DNA from: Cloacimonetes bacterium UBA5835
GTDB lineage: Bacteria; Cloacimonadota; Cloacimonadia; Cloacimonadales; Cloacimonadaceae
Direction of reading: 5' to 3'
Assembly (NCBI GenBank): GCA_002432865.1
Contig: DJGX01000034.1
Coordinates: 1 to 10,725, forward strand
DNA: 10,725 nucleotides
Below the pieces are notes generated by a model. The model worked only from the letters and a program-made list of their open reading frames with translations. It was not told the DNA's origin and ran no database searches. This document shows, piece by piece, positions 7,189 through 10,725 of the stretch (the first letter of the stretch is position 1; every line of letters starts with the position of its first letter). Position numbers and translations under genes: made by a program.

Positions 7189-10131
7189 TTTACTAAGCAC
7201 CATTTTCTTGGTCAGCTGTTCTTTTCCACAATTTAGGCGGTAGAAATAAATGCCGCTGCTTACGCTATTTCCTTTATTATCTTTTCCATTCCAGACCACA
7301 GAATTTACTCCTGCAGAACATTGGTTATCTTGGTAAAGGGTCTTAACCAGTTGTCCTTTTAAGTTATAGATATTCAGGTTTACTTTTTCCGCTTTAGGCA
7401 GAGAGAAAGAAATCGTGGTTTCCGGATTAAAGGGATTAGGGTAATTTTGCTGTAAAGAAATAACGGCAGGATTTGTGATAACTTCATCTTCATTTGCCAC
7501 ATAAGAACTATTCACCCAAGTGGCGTAAATGGAGGTTATAAACACATCATAACTAAATACTGAAGTCCGGTAATCATTCCAAGCAAGAAATGCTTGATTA
7601 CCGATAGCTGAACTTTGCACACCACTCTGATCAAATATAGCGTTACAAATAACTTGATTGGCAACAGTATTACCATGAGGATCAAGCTCGATATTATATA
7701 TATCACAACAGTCATATTCGGTTGAAAAGTATGCGCAGGTTAAAAGATATGCACCATTGGCAAATTTCAGCAAAGAGCACTCATAACAACACATTGAATT
7801 ATTATTAATGGGTATTCCTTCAATACCATATAAAAGCTCACCCGAACTATTTACAATATTAAAGAAGAGAAGATTATTGGCAGGGTAGTAGAAAGAGCTA
7901 ACAAAGATTATGTTATTATTATCCCAAATAGTATCAAGGGGATAGGTATCTTCTACGCAAATTTGAATACCGTTATCAGACCAAAGTAACTCTCCTTCGC
8001 TATTGATTTTTTGAGCCATATATAATTCGTTATAATTGCTAAAATTATAATAGGAATAGGTAAGAACCAGATTATCTGCTTCTAAAAAGGCATTATTGAT
8101 ATGGGCAACAAATGTTTCGGGAAGTTGAGCAAGGTTTAATCCTTCCGGGTTCCATCCGGAAACAGGATTACCGTTTACATCCAATTTTAACGCTTTTATA
8201 GAAGTAAGAAAATTGGCATCGGTAGATGACCAAACGAAATACCTTCCCCTATTCTTAACACTATTCACATAATTACTTAATTCAGCAATTACTTTTCCTT
8301 CTTCTCCCCACATTTTTTGTCCGCTTGATATTCTTTGTGCCATAACATAACTATTTGAGTCATCTTCGTTTAATACCCAACCGATATAAATGTCATTATC
8401 CCAGCCGGATAAAGAAAAAGATCCTCCATAGGTACTATACAGCAAAATACCGTTTCCGTCATATAATTTTGTGCCGTTGGCATCAATACACTGCAAGTAG
8501 GTTGCATAAAGAATGTCGTCATTTTGGATTCTATAAATAATGGCATATTCGTTTTCCGAGATCTTTTCCGTAGTTAGGATTCCCAACAAACCAATATTTG
8601 GTTCTGTTAGGGCTATGCCATTTTCCTGGAATAATGCCTCCTGGTTACTGTTATATATTTGATAATAAATTGCGTTGTTATTGCGAGAATCAAACCAGAT
8701 ATTCAGATAGTGATCTCCTAAAGCTACACAATCAAAAAGCATTGCTGCACTTCCTAAGTGTTCTACTATAGTTAATTCTTCCGGAGGCAGTAAACTAATT
8801 CCGGCATCGGTTACAACATTGCGTTTTATGCTTATGTTATTGTTATTTGTATCAGACCAAACGAATATATTGTTGCTGCCATCAGGGGATGTAACATAAT
8901 TCAGATAATCAGATAATTCCTGAATTATACTGCCATTTTCACCCCAGCATTTTATTCCCTGTGGATCAATCAACTGTGCCATATAGTAAATACTGAAAGG
9001 AGAATAATTCACGGTGGTCCAGCTTGCCAAGATGTTGCCGTTATTTTTCATTAACATTTGAAATCTATTTTCCCTAGGACCATAGTTACTTACCAAAATT
9101 CCCGATTCCAGCCAGACAGGAAGTAGGTTTGTATCGTATTTTTGCATTTTAATATTATATTGATGCATCGTATAATTCCATTCCTGCCAGGCAAGTAATA
9201 AACCTCCCTCTAAAGTTGCCACAGGAGAAATCTTGTCATAAGGTGAAACTGAAGAAGGAAACTGATAAACGGTAGGTTGAGGGCTTAACAGATTACCATT
9301 TGTATCAATTTTTCTAAAGGCAATGCCATCGCTTGGGAGAGAACAATATCCCCATAAAATAATCTGATTATCAATACCTTTGAGGATATCATAATTAGTT
9401 GTATAAAGATCTGCATTAGGAACTAAAGGGTTATTACCAGTTATAAAACCTTCCTGTGAGAGATGAATAAGATGAGTTATTTTTGTTGTATTTAAACCTA
9501 AATACTTACTAATAGCAATAATCGCTCCCCCGGAATTATCACTAACGGCATTTTTGAGCGTGACATACAATGTATCAGTATATATAGAAGTGTTATCCAG
9601 AGAAAAAATATAACTGCCATTTGCATCAATCATCTGCCTGTATAAAGAATGATAAGCTGAAGTGTATAAAATATGCGCGCCCCCAGAGGCATTAGGAATC
9701 AGTTTTATCGTATCTATTTTCATAGGTTCACAAGAAAATAGAACACCGTTGGGAGACCATAAACATTGTCCGTCGGGTGTTATTTTTTGCATATAATAAC
9801 TTGTGACTGAAGCTAGTGAATAATCGGTGTATAAGATAATGCAATTATTATCGGAAGTTTTCACCAGATCAATAATATTCTGATCTCCGGGACTATCTGT
9901 CAGACAGAGGTTTTCATCCCACAAACAGAGTCCATTAGCATCCAGTTTTTGCGCAAAGATATCTGGATTCCCGTTAACTGTGTCATTCCAAAAAACAATT
10001 TCATTGCCGTCAGCTGTAGAAAAATGAAAAGTAGATAATTCCAAATAATCAGATCTTCTAACACAAATCTCTTCTGCCCCAAAGGCGAAAGCAATTACGA
10101 TGAATAAACATAAGGAAAACAAGCGTTTCAT
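7186..10131 (-). CDS. Large secreted repeat protein, probable beta-propellers, with C-terminal sorting domain
   Basis: This 981-residue protein opens with a signal peptide (residues 1-19, AFAFGA|EE). The body is a regular series of about 15-16 repeats of 50-58 residues. Each carries a hydrophobic strand, a W-x-D-like turn, and a strand ending in a motif like AQKIDANG followed by LW..NG. These motifs occur near residues 60, 114, 165, 221, 272, 329, 385, 435, 490, 546, 598, 648, 706, 757 and 812, with a last strand set at 848-873 (FLAWNDYRTS). Such W-x-D...QKID-x-x-G repeats suggest beta-propeller blades, perhaps two propellers (inferred). Residues 896-981 form the sorting domain (NYPNPFNP, NIYNLKGQ, NSVSSGIY), close to that of the 1086-residue protein, so both probably use the same secretion route. 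A strong GGGAGGA lies 4 bp before the ATG. Ligand and function are unknown; I see no catalytic motif. Confidence 0.9.
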   Translation of the reverse strand: MKRLFSLCLFIVIAFAFGAEEICVRRSDYLELSTFHFSTADGNEIVFWNDTVNGNPDIFAQKLDANGLCLWDENLCLTDSPGDQNIIDLVKTSDNNCIILYTDYSLASVTSYYMQKITPDGQCLWSPNGVLFSCEPMKIDTIKLIPNASGGAHILYTSAYHSLYRQMIDANGSYIFSLDNTSIYTDTLYVTLKNAVSDNSGGAIIAISKYLGLNTTKITHLIHLSQEGFITGNNPLVPNADLYTTNYDILKGIDNQIILWGYCSLPSDGIAFRKIDTNGNLLSPQPTVYQFPSSVSPYDKISPVATLEGGLLLAWQEWNYTMHQYNIKMQKYDTNLLPVWLESGILVSNYGPRENRFQMLMKNNGNILASWTTVNYSPFSIYYMAQLIDPQGIKCWGENGSIIQELSDYLNYVTSPDGSNNIFVWSDTNNNNISIKRNVVTDAGISLLPPEELTIVEHLGSAAMLFDCVALGDHYLNIWFDSRNNNAIYYQIYNSNQEALFQENGIALTEPNIGLLGILTTEKISENEYAIIYRIQNDDILYATYLQCIDANGTKLYDGNGILLYSTYGGSFSLSGWDNDIYIGWVLNEDDSNSYVMAQRISSGQKMWGEEGKVIAELSNYVNSVKNRGRYFVWSSTDANFLTSIKALKLDVNGNPVSGWNPEGLNLAQLPETFVAHINNAFLEADNLVLTYSYYNFSNYNELYMAQKINSEGELLWSDNGIQICVEDTYPLDTIWDNNNIIFVSSFYYPANNLLFFNIVNSSGELLYGIEGIPINNNSMCCYECSLLKFANGAYLLTCAYFSTEYDCCDIYNIELDPHGNTVANQVICNAIFDQSGVQSSAIGNQAFLAWNDYRTSVFSYDVFITSIYATWVNSSYVANEDEVITNPAVISLQQNYPNPFNPETTISFSLPKAEKVNLNIYNLKGQLVKTLYQDNQCSAGVNSVVWNGKDNKGNSVSSGIYFYRLNCGKEQLTKKMVLSK

Positions 10132-10153
10132 TTTATCCTCCCTTTTATTATCT

Positions 10154-10180
10154 TTTATAATGAGATATATATTTATGCAA
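10154..10180 (-). promoter_or_regulatory. Weak promoter candidate for the minus-strand repeat-protein gene
   Basis: On the minus strand TTGCAT (10175-10180) precedes TATAAA (10154-10159) with a 15-bp spacer, shorter than ideal. The surrounding DNA is very AT-rich, so other placements are possible. It is offered only because it sits just upstream of the strong Shine-Dalgarno at 10136-10142. Confidence 0.2.
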
Positions 10181-10278
10181 GAAATGAACCATTAGATAGA
10201 TATTTTTCCCAAAGAAAATAAAAACTATCTATCGGCTACACCGAAGCAGATCATTGCACCCTGATTACACTTATAACG

Positions 10279-10348
10279 CAGTAACATATCCGTAACAATC
10301 AAGTAACGAGACAACTGCAGTGTTACGGAAGTGTTACTGGGTTGTTAG
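10279..10348. promoter_or_regulatory. Helically phased hexamer array with inverted arms, probable operator
   Basis: Three direct copies GTAACA, GTAACA, GTAACG start at 10281, 10292 and 10303. Three copies in the opposite orientation, TGTTAC, TGTTAC, TGTTAG, start at 10321, 10332 and 10343. Every step within a set is exactly 11 bp, and 12 bp separate the two sets. As a consequence 10279-10297 and 10321-10339 are inverted repeats matching at 17 of 19 positions. Repeats spaced 11 bp are the usual layout for tandem binding of OmpR/PhoB-class response regulators (for example the TTAACA-type boxes of Bacillus PhoP), but no such regulator is encoded here. The site lies about 150-217 bp upstream of the minus-strand gene. 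A transcribed hairpin is the alternative, though no T-run follows it. Confidence 0.6.
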
Positions 10349-10725
10349 AGAATTTACTATGGGACAAGCAATTAGGATATTCTTGCCAATGTCGCAAAAT
10401 CATCCGGTAATTATGGCAGAAGATTGAGGGTAGGAATAGACGGAAAGATAAGGATTTCGGAGCAGAAATGGATATGACACTGAACAAGATAAAAAAAAGG
10501 GCAATGCCCAACAAGCGTTATAGTAAATTACCTTTGGGCTTTGCTACCTTTTAGCTTTTCTCTATCTCTAATGTGGTGTCCGATTGTTTTAGCTATGTAA
10601 CAAATTCCTACATCAATAAATATAAAGGGAAATGGGTTGAGGCACAACGACTTATGCTACCCTGTTCTAAAAATGGGGGGATCTGAACTGAAGAAAATAA
10701 GCGCTTGACAATCTGGATGATAATA
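10349..10725. other. Intergenic region without a convincing gene
   Basis: No frame here has credible coding signals. The longest plus-strand candidate with a plausible ribosome binding site is 28 codons (10468-10554, GGAG 5 bp before the ATG), basic and unrecognised. A minus-strand frame at 10323-10514 would need a TTG start and runs through the hexamer array. A small GGGCAATGCCC hairpin at 10499-10509 follows an A-run and is not a terminator for plus-strand transcription. Confidence 0.5.
10705..10710 (+). promoter_or_regulatory. Perfect -35 hexamer at the window edge
   Basis: TTGACA sits at 10705-10710. A -10 box at the normal 16-18 bp distance would fall just past the window end, so only half of this candidate can be seen. 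It suggests that a plus-strand transcription unit may begin to the right of the window. Confidence 0.25.

Noticed and set aside
10323..10514. 63-codon minus-strand frame with hydrophobic N-terminus
   Set aside because: Needs a TTG start, has no ribosome binding site, and its 3' end runs into the hexamer array.
10468..10554. 28-codon plus-strand frame with a GGAG 5 bp upstream
   Set aside because: Too short and unrecognised, no promoter or downstream gene to support a leader peptide role; could be real but cannot be supported.

Overview
The window is AT-rich and reads like a chromosomal segment of a fermentative Gram-negative bacterium of the Fibrobacterota-Chlorobiota-Bacteroidota neighbourhood. 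Candidatus Cloacimonadota (Cloacimonas-like) is my best guess. The basis is a set of large secreted beta-rich proteins, two of which end in the NYPNPFNP...NIYNLKGQ...SSGIY type of C-terminal sorting domain (FlgD-like fold, type IX secretion class). The taxon is an inference from protein style; no rRNA or other marker gene is present.

Layout. Positions 1-513 hold no convincing gene. They contain a pyrimidine/purine-rich block with two interleaved complementary pairs (104-164) and, at the right end, overlapping promoter-like hexamers. Next comes a compact plus-strand operon of three genes separated by 15 and 11 bp. The first (562-1929) encodes a winged-helix DNA-binding domain fused to an M29-aminopeptidase-like domain that seems to have lost most metal ligands. 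The second (1945-5205) is a 1086-residue secreted multidomain protein with a sorting domain. The third (5217-6899) is a 560-residue secreted protein without one. A perfect 14-bp stem terminator (6926-6960) closes the operon.

A minus-strand gene (7186-10131) converges on the operon. It encodes a 981-residue secreted protein built of about 15-16 repeats of 50-58 residues (probably beta-propeller blades) plus a sorting domain. Its stop codon lies in the last degenerate unit of a heptanucleotide tandem array (6987-7188) that fills the space between this gene and the shared terminator. The region upstream of this gene (10132-10725) has no credible gene. It does contain a striking site at 10281-10348: three GTAACA-type hexamers followed by three TGTTAC-type hexamers, each set spaced exactly 11 bp.

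Working model (inference): the operon couples an intracellular, perhaps peptide- or amino-acid-sensing, regulator with two cell-surface or secreted proteins. The convergent gene supplies a further surface protein and may be controlled by a tandem-binding regulator at the 11-bp array. The most notable points are the apparently dead aminopeptidase fused to a DNA-binding domain, the helically phased hexamer array, and the structured heptamer minisatellite beside a stop codon.
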